Assembly (NCBI GenBank): GCA_016744375.1 | Contig: JADGEM010000001.1 | Span: forward strand, 62,001-126,000 | Source: Gammaproteobacteria bacterium | Lineage (GTDB): Bacteria; Pseudomonadota; Gammaproteobacteria; GRL18 | DNA: 64,000 nucleotides | Direction of reading: 5' to 3' | Shown here: in pieces, positions 19,146 to 28,261 of the stretch | Layout: each line of letters opens with the position of its first letter | Position numbering within the stretch: the first letter of the stretch is position 1 | Notes under the pieces: model-generated | Databases searched by the model: none | What the model saw: only the letters and a program-made list of their open reading frames with translations | Told to the model about the DNA's origin: nothing | Program-made: the position numbers and the translations under genes

Positions 19146-20279
19146 TTATAGTGGTTTCAGAGTCATAAAAGCAGTTTCTAAATCAGAGATTAAATCCTGA
19201 CTATTCTCAAGACCAAAGCAGAGTCTTACTAGACCGGTATCAAGCCCCATAGCATTTTTGTCCGAATCACAAAGTGATGCATGGCTCCCTGACCAGGGTT
19301 GAGCCACCATGGAACTGACACAGGCCATGCCAGTGCCGGTATCAAAAAGTGTTAAAGACTCAATAAATTGAGAATAGCAGTGCTGATGCTCTTTGCTGAA
19401 CTGGAAAAATAAAATTCCGCCATAATCCCGCAATTGTTCTGGTGAAGTTGTTGGGTAATAAAGAGTCTCGATTTCATTTCGAGTTATTAAAAATTCATAC
19501 AGGCTTTGAGTGGTTCTGACATGTTCACGCATCCGTATAGGAAAGGTGTGCAAGCTTCGGCGTAATAACCAGGCACTATTGGGATCAATAATAGCTCCAG
19601 AATAAAAACGGGATTCAAATAATGCTTCCGCTAATTTATCATTATTCACAGCAATAAAACCACCCATGACATCACTATGTCCTGAAATATATTTCGTGGC
19701 ACTGGCCAGTGAAATATCAGCTCCGCAGTCTAAAGGATTTTGAAACAGGGGAGTAGCCCAGGTATTATCAACCACAATTAATGCATCCACTGATTTTTTT
19801 CGGGTGATTTCTGAGACTTCTTTTATAGGAATGTTTTTTAAAAAAGGGTTAGTGGGTGTTTCAAATAAGACCATTGATACATCATTGGGGATGCTTTCAC
19901 GGCCAGAAGGCTCTGATAAGTCAACAATAGAAAGCCTAATGCCCATATGCTTTGTATAGCGCTTGAAAAGCTTATAACTGCAGCCATAAATGTACTGGTT
20001 AATCACTAGATGATCACCGGGATGAAGCTGTTGTAAAACCAGCATAATTGCAGACATGCCTGTTGTTGTACTGATAATATGGTTGGCTTGTTCCAGCAGT
20101 GCCATTGCGCCTTCAAATTCAACACTATTGGGATTGCTTTTACGGGTATAAAAATAAGGAGAATCTGCAGTAAAAGCACTATTTTGATAGATGGGGGTCG
20201 CAACGGGGTGTGTGTCAGCATTGTTTATTCGAAAATGCAGGGCTTCTGTTTCCGGATGTTTTTGTTTTTTTATACTCAT
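19146..20279 (-). CDS. Cys/Met metabolism PLP-dependent enzyme (cystathionine gamma-synthase/lyase family)
   Basis: 377 residues. The PLP-binding lysine is Lys196 in SATKYISGHSDVMGG; other family marks are TTTGMSAI (phosphate-binding turn), ETPTNP and the C-terminal LVRLCFGLENSQDLI. The common YSRxxNPT loop reads YTRKSNPNS, a departure that may change the substrate. The family covers gamma-synthases, gamma-lyases and O-acetylhomoserine sulfhydrylases, and which reaction applies is not decidable here. Its ATG overlaps the stop of the radical SAM gene by 4 bases. Nearby genes are not methionine or cysteine biosynthesis genes, so a specialised role in this cluster is more likely. Confidence 0.85.
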   Translation of the reverse strand: MSIKKQKHPETEALHFRINNADTHPVATPIYQNSAFTADSPYFYTRKSNPNSVEFEGAMALLEQANHIISTTTGMSAIMLVLQQLHPGDHLVINQYIYGCSYKLFKRYTKHMGIRLSIVDLSEPSGRESIPNDVSMVLFETPTNPFLKNIPIKEVSEITRKKSVDALIVVDNTWATPLFQNPLDCGADISLASATKYISGHSDVMGGFIAVNNDKLAEALFESRFYSGAIIDPNSAWLLRRSLHTFPIRMREHVRTTQSLYEFLITRNEIETLYYPTTSPEQLRDYGGILFFQFSKEHQHCYSQFIESLTLFDTGTGMACVSSMVAQPWSGSHASLCDSDKNAMGLDTGLVRLCFGLENSQDLISDLETAFMTLKPL

Positions 20280-21733
20280 ATAATTTCAACTACTTTAAGC
20301 GGTATTGACTGATGTTCAGAGGTACACAAATTGGTGGTGGGGTAATGTGCCCGATCCAATAAAGCCAGAGCCTGATACTGGCAGTCCGAATTCCAGCTTA
20401 TCACAACCCCCGTCTCAAATGGATGATGACGTGAAATAATAAAACGATCAAGTCCATGTGATAATATTTTTTTTATATGATGATTATAACCAATAGACTG
20501 GATAAATAGAGTTTCTGTCTCATCTTTAGCATTGAGCTGCAGGATGTGAACACTTTGTGCTTCTTTATGCCAGTGGATTGTTATTTCTTTTTTACCAAAA
20601 GTTGGTATTATGCTCTGCAGAGGGAATTGAAGAAGGGGTCCATGGTGATTTGCAAACCCCTCAGTTTTCATCAGGGTGGTGGTTTGTGCTAATGGCATGA
20701 AGATAGTAGAGAGAGTGCCGCATTGGCTGCAATGAGCATGCTCATCCAGATTAACTGTTTCAGCATGCAAACCGTAGCGTTTCACCAGAACAGCCCCACA
20801 CTGCTGACAGAATGTGTCATTCACATCCGTTTCTGAGGTATTTCCAAGATAAACATGTTTTAAGCCTTTAGAGTGGGCGAGTGTTCGTGCCTGTTTTAGA
20901 CTGTTAATATTAGTCCGTTCAACATGTTGGTATTGATAGGCAGGATGAAAAGCGACAAAGTGCAATGGAATATCGGTGCCCAGATTATTGATGACCCAAT
21001 CAATAGTATTTAAAATATCTTCATCGGAGTCGTTTAATTCAGGGATAAGAAGTTGACTGATTTCAAGGTGTTTACCAGAGGCTGCAACCTGCTTTATTCG
21101 CTCAAGTACAGGTTGCAGTCTGGCTTTTGTTTGCTTTTGGTAAAATTGTTCGTTGAGTGATTTCAAAGACAGGCTGAAAACATCAATGCACTCTATTAAT
21201 TCTTTAACAGGTTCTTGCTCAATATAAAAAGCTGATTTATAAAGTGTTTTAATACCCTGTTGTTGTGCCAGTCTGGAGGTTTCAATAATAAATTCATGCC
21301 ATACAACGGGATCATTGTATGTCCAGGAGATCATAGGAATATTATTTTTTAGACAGATTTCAATCACATCAGCTGGACTGTAATATCGTACTGCCTGAGC
21401 ATTCAGATGCTTTATTTGAGAGGTTTCCCAATTCTGGCAAAAGGAGCAAGCCATCATACAACCAATATTACCCATACTCAGAATTCGAGAGCCGGGATTA
21501 TAGTGGTTGACTGCTTCCGTTTCAATGATCTCTTCAGTGGCGGCCAGTGATTGTCCAAAATTGAATGTTTTGAACTGACCCTCTATTGTGCCTCGAACGC
21601 CGCAAAAACCCATACGATTATTTTTAGGTCTGCAATGACGGGGGCATAAACGGCACTCTGCACGATCCAATTTAAAGGGATGCCAGTGTTTCGCCGGTTT
21701 AGCTTGTTTTGCCTGCCATTTAGTCTGCATCAT
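20276..21733 (-). CDS. amrS: AmmeMemoRadiSam-type radical SAM enzyme with C-terminal extension
   Basis: 485 residues from the ATG at 21733 (a TTG four codons upstream is possible). An N-terminal Cys cluster (CRLCPRHC...FCGVRG) is followed by the radical SAM motif CMMACSFC with Cys92, Cys96 and Cys99, then the family-typical two CxxC pairs (FCQQCG and HCSQCG) near residues 310-345. That arrangement matches the radical SAM member of the AMMECR1/Memo/radical SAM trio, whose reaction is not well established. After the second CxxC, about 135 further residues form an extension I do not recognise. Neither the AMMECR1 nor the Memo partner is in the window. The gene overlaps iorB by 14 bases and the PLP gene by 4. 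Confidence 0.85.
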   Translation of the reverse strand: MMQTKWQAKQAKPAKHWHPFKLDRAECRLCPRHCRPKNNRMGFCGVRGTIEGQFKTFNFGQSLAATEEIIETEAVNHYNPGSRILSMGNIGCMMACSFCQNWETSQIKHLNAQAVRYYSPADVIEICLKNNIPMISWTYNDPVVWHEFIIETSRLAQQQGIKTLYKSAFYIEQEPVKELIECIDVFSLSLKSLNEQFYQKQTKARLQPVLERIKQVAASGKHLEISQLLIPELNDSDEDILNTIDWVINNLGTDIPLHFVAFHPAYQYQHVERTNINSLKQARTLAHSKGLKHVYLGNTSETDVNDTFCQQCGAVLVKRYGLHAETVNLDEHAHCSQCGTLSTIFMPLAQTTTLMKTEGFANHHGPLLQFPLQSIIPTFGKKEITIHWHKEAQSVHILQLNAKDETETLFIQSIGYNHHIKKILSHGLDRFIISRHHPFETGVVISWNSDCQYQALALLDRAHYPTTNLCTSEHQSIPLKVVEII

Positions 21734-22340
21734 GATTGTTTTCAATTACTGGTCTGGCTTTTTTTATTTGTTGAAAAAATAATTTGTCAAAAAAAACGCT
21801 CTGACTATTATTATCTGAAGTATGAATGAAGAACTGATCAATGGCATTGAGGCAATCAAGCCCGGCATAATAATTAGCCATTTTTATACTGCCATTGTTT
21901 TTTAATGCAGTGTTACGATAGGACTGCCAGTGAATGCTCAGGGGAACACGCTGTAGCTGTGCTAATGGCGATTCAAGTTCTTTATCAGTGATAGGTTCAG
22001 ATCTTCTTTCTGTAAAGAATGGCATCGCCTCCTGTTCAATATAAACAATTGTATCGGCATGTGCCAAAGGAATATGCCGCAAAGCTTCCCACGGCTCCAG
22101 AGCAATCAGAACATCCAACTGTTTTTCAGGTATTCCAGGCCCCAATATAGCTTGTTTCTCATTACTGATGCGGAATTCAGCATAAACACTGCCCAGTGAC
22201 TGGGCGCCACCTTTATGAATAGTGAATTGACAGCTATAACCTGATTGATAAAAAAAATTGGCCAGTACCCGTGCCAGGCTATTAATACCCTGGCCACCTA
22301 TGCCGGAGATAATCAAATTGCAGTTTGAACTATTCTTCAT
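21720..22340 (-). CDS. iorB: Indolepyruvate:ferredoxin oxidoreductase beta subunit (IorB-like)
   Basis: 206 residues. The N-terminus LIISGIGGQGINSLARVLA is the gamma-domain motif of 2-oxoacid:ferredoxin oxidoreductases; the HKGGAQSLGSVYAEFRI segment follows, as in IorB. With IorA it would oxidatively decarboxylate arylpyruvates to aryl-acetyl-CoA and reduce ferredoxin. I chose the ATG at 22340 because a GAGGT lies 11 bases before it and the family start follows at once; a longer frame to 22418 lies inside iorA and has no homology. It overlaps iorA by 11 bases, indicating translational coupling. Confidence 0.85.
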   Translation of the reverse strand: MKNSSNCNLIISGIGGQGINSLARVLANFFYQSGYSCQFTIHKGGAQSLGSVYAEFRISNEKQAILGPGIPEKQLDVLIALEPWEALRHIPLAHADTIVYIEQEAMPFFTERRSEPITDKELESPLAQLQRVPLSIHWQSYRNTALKNNGSIKMANYYAGLDCLNAIDQFFIHTSDNNSQSVFFDKLFFQQIKKARPVIENNHDAD

Positions 22341-24174
22341 GGCAATCATCAACCTCAATGGCATTATTAGGACAGACATCCAGGCAGGCTGTGCAGCGTC
22401 GGCAACGATGTAGATCAATTTCCAGAGTGTCTTGAACTGTTTTTATAATGGCGGGACATTGAAGTGTGTCAAAACACAAAGAGCAATTGTCACAGAGCTC
22501 ATTATGAATAAACAGTTTGCGTTCCTTAAAGCGTCTCAGTGCTTCCTTATTGGGTTGCAGAGCACAATCTCCCTGTACCCAGATCACTTTAACGCCCTGT
22601 ATTTTTTGAGCCTCTTTAATGGCATGGGTGACATGTGAGGATTTGAAAGCACCCACAATAAAAATATGATCAACACCAATGGCCTGCAGTAATTTTTCCA
22701 GATCAACTTTATCTGATGAGGTTGGTGAGTCTTGATGCCCTGTCATGGCAACACTACGGTTATCAAAAATAATATGGGTGAGGTTGATGGTATTCTCAAC
22801 TGCACTTTGTAAGGCAATTAAGCCACCATGAAACAGACTGCCCTCACCCCCTGTAGAAACCAGATTTTGTTCCGGCAGCAAGTGTGCTATGCCCTGAGAC
22901 ATACCGATACCTGCGTTCATACATAATAACCAATCTGTGCGATGCGGCGGCAATGATGAGCAACCAATATCACCACCGATGATGCCGATTGATGCTGGAG
23001 AATGTTTTCCTTGCTGTTGCCGGATATCATTAAGTGCTTTATCAATACCATAGAAAGAAGAGCGATGTGGACAGCCTTCACAAAAACTACCGGGACGCTC
23101 TGGGCAGTTAATTTTAATATCCAGACTGTTTTCATTGCTGATAGCTTCTATTACCTGGTTAAATTCCCGGATAAAAAAGTCTCTAATTAGAGTATCACTC
23201 AATTCACCCCAGACTGGAAAGTGATCTTTGCCATGAACTGCACAATTGATTAGTCCAAAAGCTTCGCGCTTGATCATTGTTTCCAGAAACCCATCCTGAT
23301 CTTCAATGATAATAATTTTTTGTTTGTTTTGTGCAAAATTGATAACGGAGTTTATATTTAAGGGATAGGTTAATTCAATGTTGAGCAGATGAATATTATC
23401 ATTTAAACCAAGTGAGTTGATTACTTCATAGCAAATACTATAACTAGCCCCACGAGTAACCACACCAAAACTGGCCAGTGTGTTAAAGTGAGTACTGAAT
23501 CGATCGATTGAATTTTCTTGAAATTTTTGTAAACGAAGAATATGCTCCCGATGATTATTGACTGCTCTTTTACCGACATTAATTAAATTGTCAGGATCTT
23601 TTTGAAAGCTGAATTCCTGTAAGGGCATATTGGATCGAGTTTGACTCCGAGTAACCAGACTGGATTGATAGGCCAGTCGACCGGGAACAAAGATTAAAAC
23701 GGGCAAGCGGATCTGTTCTGAAATATCAAATGCTTGTTGAACAAAATGATAGATACCCTGAACACCTGTCGGTTCCAGCAAGGGTAAATTAAACTGTGGT
23801 GCATACCAATGGACATCTTCTTCTCCTGTGCTGGTGCGAGCGCCGGGGTCTGTACCGATGACTATCACCATACCGCCCTTTATTTGTGTTACTGCAGAAT
23901 AATTTAACGGATCTGCAGCAATATTGAGTCCAACATGTTTCATAATCAATAAAGAACGAGCCCCACACAGGCTGGCTCCCATTACCGATAAAGCAGCAAT
24001 ATGTTCATTCAAGGCATGATTAATAATGTATTTTTGCTCTAGCTCTTGTTCTTCAAGGACATTAATCACTCGATTAACGGGTGAGCCGGGGTAATGTGCA
24101 ATATAATTGACCCCGGCATCCTGTGCGGCCCAGGCAATAGCATCATTTCCGTCACCAAAACGTGTATCAGTCAT
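22330..24174 (-). CDS. iorA: Indolepyruvate:ferredoxin oxidoreductase alpha subunit (IorA)
   Basis: 614 residues, the usual IorA length. The N-terminal pyrimidine-binding domain (YIAHYPGSPVNRVINVLEE; MKHVGLNIAADPLN) is followed by the TPP-binding domain (GGDIGCSSLPP, NAGIGMSQG, GGEGSLFHGG and the DNRSVAMTGHQDSP motif) and a C-terminal ferredoxin domain with two Cys sets (CDNCSLCFDTLQCP and CRRCTACLDVCP) for two [4Fe-4S] clusters. Known enzymes act on transaminated aromatic amino acids and are oxygen-sensitive. The gene overlaps the PF10118 gene by 8 bases. No aminotransferase or CoA-ligase partner is adjacent, which is unusual for an ior locus used in amino acid breakdown. Confidence 0.93.
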   Translation of the reverse strand: MTDTRFGDGNDAIAWAAQDAGVNYIAHYPGSPVNRVINVLEEQELEQKYIINHALNEHIAALSVMGASLCGARSLLIMKHVGLNIAADPLNYSAVTQIKGGMVIVIGTDPGARTSTGEEDVHWYAPQFNLPLLEPTGVQGIYHFVQQAFDISEQIRLPVLIFVPGRLAYQSSLVTRSQTRSNMPLQEFSFQKDPDNLINVGKRAVNNHREHILRLQKFQENSIDRFSTHFNTLASFGVVTRGASYSICYEVINSLGLNDNIHLLNIELTYPLNINSVINFAQNKQKIIIIEDQDGFLETMIKREAFGLINCAVHGKDHFPVWGELSDTLIRDFFIREFNQVIEAISNENSLDIKINCPERPGSFCEGCPHRSSFYGIDKALNDIRQQQGKHSPASIGIIGGDIGCSSLPPHRTDWLLCMNAGIGMSQGIAHLLPEQNLVSTGGEGSLFHGGLIALQSAVENTINLTHIIFDNRSVAMTGHQDSPTSSDKVDLEKLLQAIGVDHIFIVGAFKSSHVTHAIKEAQKIQGVKVIWVQGDCALQPNKEALRRFKERKLFIHNELCDNCSLCFDTLQCPAIIKTVQDTLEIDLHRCRRCTACLDVCPNNAIEVDDCHEE

Positions 24175-24988
24175 GAATACCTACTTCTTTGAGTTGTTCG
24201 TGGGCAAGTTGGAGGTGTTTAATCTTCCCAGGATGAAAATCCCTCTTGAGGTAGGCCAGTAAAGACTGCCTCAATTGTTTCTTGACAGAAGCAAATTGCT
24301 TACTGAATTGACGCTTATATTGAATACTTTTCAGTAGAGAAATCTTATCCTGCCGTAGTAGCATAAGTGAGCTGAGTGTAGACCACAATAACATGTCCAG
24401 GGAGGTCATAAAAAAAGCCAGTAGCCGGGTAGGGTAGTTGACACCAATGGTTTTCATCACATCAAATGCCACAGTTCTATGCTCTACCTCTTCAGCTGAA
24501 TGCCAGATGATCAGCTTTTTCATAGTGGGGTGCATATTTTTTAATAATGCTGGATTGGTCAGAACGATATCAGCAATGGTTGCAGTATAATGTTCTGCGG
24601 CAGCAGTGAGGGCAATGCGCAGTTTTGGTGTTGCCATGTTTTCTATCATTAAAGCATAGCGTTTGTAATAAGTTAAAAAACGGTTAATTTTATATCCTTG
24701 ATGCTCAAGTACTTTGAAATATGATTCGTGTGCTTGTGCGTGTAATGACTCCTGGCCACTAAAGGCTTTAATTTGTTCCAGTAGTTTCTCATCCTGGATC
24801 TGTGTTTTGAAATAAGCCACTGAACGGATAAAAAAACGTTCAAATTCTGGAAACAGCAAATTATAACCGTTAAAGTTATGGGTGATGACCGGGTTGTTGT
24901 AAAACCAGTATTTTGGTATATCAAAATCAAACTCAAACTCAGGCTGGCGAACCTTTATGCAATGTACGAGTTTTGTGTCTCTGTCCAT
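24167..24988 (-). CDS. PF10118-type predicted metal-dependent hydrolase (ferritin-like)
   Basis: 273 residues, first gene of the nine-gene cluster. Metal ligands of a four-helix diiron type are apparent: Glu50 (FPEFERFF), Glu80 and His83 (GQESLH), Glu132-His133 (AAEHYTATIAD) and Glu167, Glu169-His170 (EEVEHRT). The family is annotated as predicted metal-dependent hydrolase, but the ligand pattern equally fits an O2-using diiron oxidase; no reaction is established as far as I know. The C-terminal third is basic and may associate with membranes. The gap to the upstream DUF349 gene is 69 bases, so that gene might share the transcript. Confidence 0.75.
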   Translation of the reverse strand: MDRDTKLVHCIKVRQPEFEFDFDIPKYWFYNNPVITHNFNGYNLLFPEFERFFIRSVAYFKTQIQDEKLLEQIKAFSGQESLHAQAHESYFKVLEHQGYKINRFLTYYKRYALMIENMATPKLRIALTAAAEHYTATIADIVLTNPALLKNMHPTMKKLIIWHSAEEVEHRTVAFDVMKTIGVNYPTRLLAFFMTSLDMLLWSTLSSLMLLRQDKISLLKSIQYKRQFSKQFASVKKQLRQSLLAYLKRDFHPGKIKHLQLAHEQLKEVGIHD

Positions 24989-25057
24989 TTTAGAGTACCT
25001 GAGAGCTAGTGACTGTCCATTGGTTTATTAGGTTTTACGGATACGTGTGGACACTCG

Positions 25058-28000
25058 TTAACTTGAAAGCAATTGTTGAAAACGATTTTCCAGGGTGTCA
25101 TCTTGTGAGTAATTACTCAGAGAAAACCACTCTAACTGCAATTCAAAATTTGAAATAATATCTGAGTTGGAATCATTATTCTGTCTATTGTCAAGGTTTG
25201 AACTTCCTAGATTTGAATTGAGTAATTCCACTTGCATTTCCATGCGTGATTGTTGAAATTCATCCGGTGTTTCTTTACCAAGTAAAATCTCATATTTAAG
25301 ACAAAAATGTTGTTTTGCTTTTATTTCTTCCTGTATTGGAGTATTTTTTTCCATACCAATGGATTCAAGTGAATTTTTAAAGCGTTTACTCAGTTGAAAT
25401 TTACGCATTTTGTTGGTATTGAGTGCTTGCCAGCGTTCACTGAATTCATCTCTTGTTTCATCACTTGTATCGGTAGAAGCTTCAAGCTGTGTACATAATT
25501 CAGCTTCCTGGATAATTTGATTGAGTAATTGTTTTTCCTGCTCAATCTTGAGTGCTGTTGTTTTTTTCTGATAGACTTCCAGTGCAAGGGCATAACGTTT
25601 ATTGACTTCTTTACTCAAAGATTTTGCCTGAGATTCAAGCTCAACCCATAGGTTTTTAATATCAATGAAGGCATTATCAAGGTCTTTTTGATTCAGTGGC
25701 TGCTGATTAAGTGCTTCTAAATTTTCACATATTGCTTCTTTTTCTCTTAATTTCTCTGTGATAGCTATATTTTTTTGATCAATATTTTCCTGACGTTTAT
25801 TAAAAATAATGTCGCATGCACTTCGGAATTTTTTCCAGAGTTTATTTCGTTGATAAGAAGACACAGGGCCGATTTTTTTCCAATCTGATTGATAGCTTTT
25901 GGCACTATTAATTGCATTACCTAAGTTGTCATCAATGGTGTCCTGTAATGCTTCCACCTTATGGATGAGATCATAAAACTTGTCCTGATTGATATGCCAT
26001 ACTTTTTTAAGTTCATTACGAATTATATCAATGGCTTTGTCAAATCGGGTATTTAAGGAGCGATGATGCTTTCTATCAACAAAACCAATAGCACTCCACT
26101 CTTTTCTTGCTTGTCGGGTAATTTTATCAACCTGGATCCAGTCTATTGAGTGGTTTATTTCAGAGTCTTTTGAAGATGGCCACTCCATAGTCTGTATATA
26201 GTTTTCTAATTGCTCACAGAGTGCCTGCTTTGCTTGGAGATTATCCAGGCGTATTTCATTTTGTTTGTCAATGTATGGCTTGCATTGTTCATAGGCATTA
26301 TTACAGGCGGTATTGAACCGTTGCCATATTTCTTCCTGGGTATGGCTGTGCATTGATTTCCATTGCTTTCTCAAATCCTTTACTTGTGAAATGATGTCTG
26401 TATATTCATTCTCAAAATTAGTGGAATTGTTAATAAGGTCATTAAGTTGCTCAGCTTTTATTGCTAAATTATCACGTTCATTGTCATGGGCCCAGTTGCG
26501 CCAGGATGATAAATCATCAAGCTGAGAGTGAATATTCAGGAGATCATTCAGATGTTTTGATTTTTCAATATCGGATATAAGATCAGATTTTTCAATGATT
26601 TTTCGTTGTTCCTTAAGTAATTTTTCAGCTTTTGATACCAGTCCATCCTTAATGACGGCTTTAACTTTATCTATTTGAATCGATATTGTGTCATTAAATT
26701 TCTTTGTGTTTTTTTGCTGAATGCTTAATTTTTCTTTGAGTGTTTCAATGGTGGAGTCAAATTTTGTGCGCAGCTTAATCAGCTCATCGGGTTGATTATC
26801 ATCATCATAGGCTGAAGTTTGATACAAATTAATAATTTGCTGCTGAAATTTATTTTGTATTGCAGAAATAGATATTTCAAATATAAAACCATTTTTTTTG
26901 AGCATGTTTTCACATTGTTCTGTCAGTCTCTGAATTATTTTAAGGTTGTCACTATCGGTTTTATTTTCAAAACTTGTTTTTTCATCAGCCAGATCAAGAA
27001 TTGACTGAAACTTGGAATTATAACTTGAGATAAGCTCATCATGGTTAATTGTTTTAATAACCTTATCCCACTCTCCACCGAGATTAAGTATGGTTTTTTC
27101 ACTTGTTTTTATAACTTCCTTTTCGGTATTATCCGGGGTATCAATTTCTCTGGCACTGAGTAAATTTTCTACTGCGTTAGATAAATTCTTGAGAAGAGTT
27201 TCAAGTGCTTGAATGGCATCCTGTTCTTTTTGCTGGTTCAATTCAAGCTTGTCAATCTCTAAAATAATATTGGAGCAGATGGCGTGATAGCGTTCTGTTG
27301 TTTCAGAATCAGCAAAATTCTGGATTTCACTCCAACGAGCAACATGATTTTCAAATGTTGTTTTTTCCTGTAAGAGAAGATTGCGCTTTTGCAGTTTTTC
27401 CAGTTTGTTACAAATATCAACAACTTCTGTTGCCAGCAGAGCCGGGCGTAATTCGTCTTCGATAATATGATCGAGTTTTGTTTTTACAATTTTATAAACT
27501 CGCTTATCTTTACGTCTTGATTGTTTGGTGACCCGTTCGAGTGTGGAACGTTTTGCTATTTGCTGAGCTGCCAGCTGTCGAATATGTGGATTGTTATCAG
27601 AAAGAGCGATATTGCCTAATAAAGGATCTCGGCTGATTTTCTTAATAGTAATTTCTCTTAATGAAGCATCATCGGCATTGGCAGCAACAAATTCAAGCAA
27701 TGCTGAGTTGCGGCTTCCACGAATCATTTTTTCTCTGACATCATAATCAGGAACCGGGTGTTTCAAACCACAGAGGAGTTGAAACAGCCGGTTTTGTGCG
27801 GCCTCTTTGACCGTGCCATTTGTTCCTTTCATTATAATGGTCTGTAATAAATCCAGATTATTGAGTTTATTTGCAGCAATGCTACGAATGGATTCATCTG
27901 AGTCGTTCATGGCAATACTGCCCAGAGTTTCCTGATCACTTACTGGCAATTCCAGGACGGCTTTTTTTCTAACTTCAGGGTTTCGACTTTGCCATTTGTC

Positions 28001-28063
28001 TTTACTAAAAGAGGCTAGAAAAGGTTTAAAGAGTTTGTTTAATGCATTTTCTTTTTGAGCCAT
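25058..28063 (-). CDS. Large DUF349-repeat protein with HEAT-like N-terminus
   Basis: 1001 residues, acidic to neutral, almost wholly helical and charged. Residues ~20-200 hold HEAT-like repeats (VRKKAVLELPVSD; IRSIAANKL; IRQLAAQQIAKRSTLERV). From about 550 on, DUF349 repeats recur with a W-x2-F/L-N-x2-F/C-x2-A core (EEIWQRFNTACNNAYEQC, RSLNTRFDKAIDII, RNKLWKKFRSACDIIF). The region between is coiled-coil. Related proteins are found in gammaproteobacteria without a settled function. It lies between valS and the nine-gene cluster, in the same direction as both. No catalytic motif is visible. Confidence 0.8.
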   Translation of the reverse strand: MAQKENALNKLFKPFLASFSKDKWQSRNPEVRKKAVLELPVSDQETLGSIAMNDSDESIRSIAANKLNNLDLLQTIIMKGTNGTVKEAAQNRLFQLLCGLKHPVPDYDVREKMIRGSRNSALLEFVAANADDASLREITIKKISRDPLLGNIALSDNNPHIRQLAAQQIAKRSTLERVTKQSRRKDKRVYKIVKTKLDHIIEDELRPALLATEVVDICNKLEKLQKRNLLLQEKTTFENHVARWSEIQNFADSETTERYHAICSNIILEIDKLELNQQKEQDAIQALETLLKNLSNAVENLLSAREIDTPDNTEKEVIKTSEKTILNLGGEWDKVIKTINHDELISSYNSKFQSILDLADEKTSFENKTDSDNLKIIQRLTEQCENMLKKNGFIFEISISAIQNKFQQQIINLYQTSAYDDDNQPDELIKLRTKFDSTIETLKEKLSIQQKNTKKFNDTISIQIDKVKAVIKDGLVSKAEKLLKEQRKIIEKSDLISDIEKSKHLNDLLNIHSQLDDLSSWRNWAHDNERDNLAIKAEQLNDLINNSTNFENEYTDIISQVKDLRKQWKSMHSHTQEEIWQRFNTACNNAYEQCKPYIDKQNEIRLDNLQAKQALCEQLENYIQTMEWPSSKDSEINHSIDWIQVDKITRQARKEWSAIGFVDRKHHRSLNTRFDKAIDIIRNELKKVWHINQDKFYDLIHKVEALQDTIDDNLGNAINSAKSYQSDWKKIGPVSSYQRNKLWKKFRSACDIIFNKRQENIDQKNIAITEKLREKEAICENLEALNQQPLNQKDLDNAFIDIKNLWVELESQAKSLSKEVNKRYALALEVYQKKTTALKIEQEKQLLNQIIQEAELCTQLEASTDTSDETRDEFSERWQALNTNKMRKFQLSKRFKNSLESIGMEKNTPIQEEIKAKQHFCLKYEILLGKETPDEFQQSRMEMQVELLNSNLGSSNLDNRQNNDSNSDIISNFELQLEWFSLSNYSQDDTLENRFQQLLSS

Positions 28064-28185
28064 GAGAAATTACCTTGAACTGTCCTATGAAGTTAATTTT
28101 CATAACAGGAATTATAGGGAGGGCAGGCTGGTTTGAAATGCTCAGCACGCCTTACCCTACTTGTTTCCAGTTATTAATAAGTCCA

Positions 28186-28222
28186 GACCTTGTTGCCTGT
28201 TGAGTCAATCAGGTCAAAGGTC
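28186..28222 (-). terminator. Weak hairpin downstream of valS
   Basis: GACCTT (28186-28191) and CCTG pair with CAGG (28210-28213) and AAGGTC (28217-28222) around an internal loop, 40 bases after the valS stop on the minus strand. No T-tract follows, so this may not be a true terminator. Confidence 0.3.
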
Positions 28223-28261
28223 GGAAGAGTAATCTTGTATTACTCCAGAATAAAGAAAGCG

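Noticed and set aside
22341-22418. Longer IorB N-terminus starting at 22418
   Set aside because: It lies within the ferredoxin domain of iorA in another frame and adds residues with no IorB similarity.
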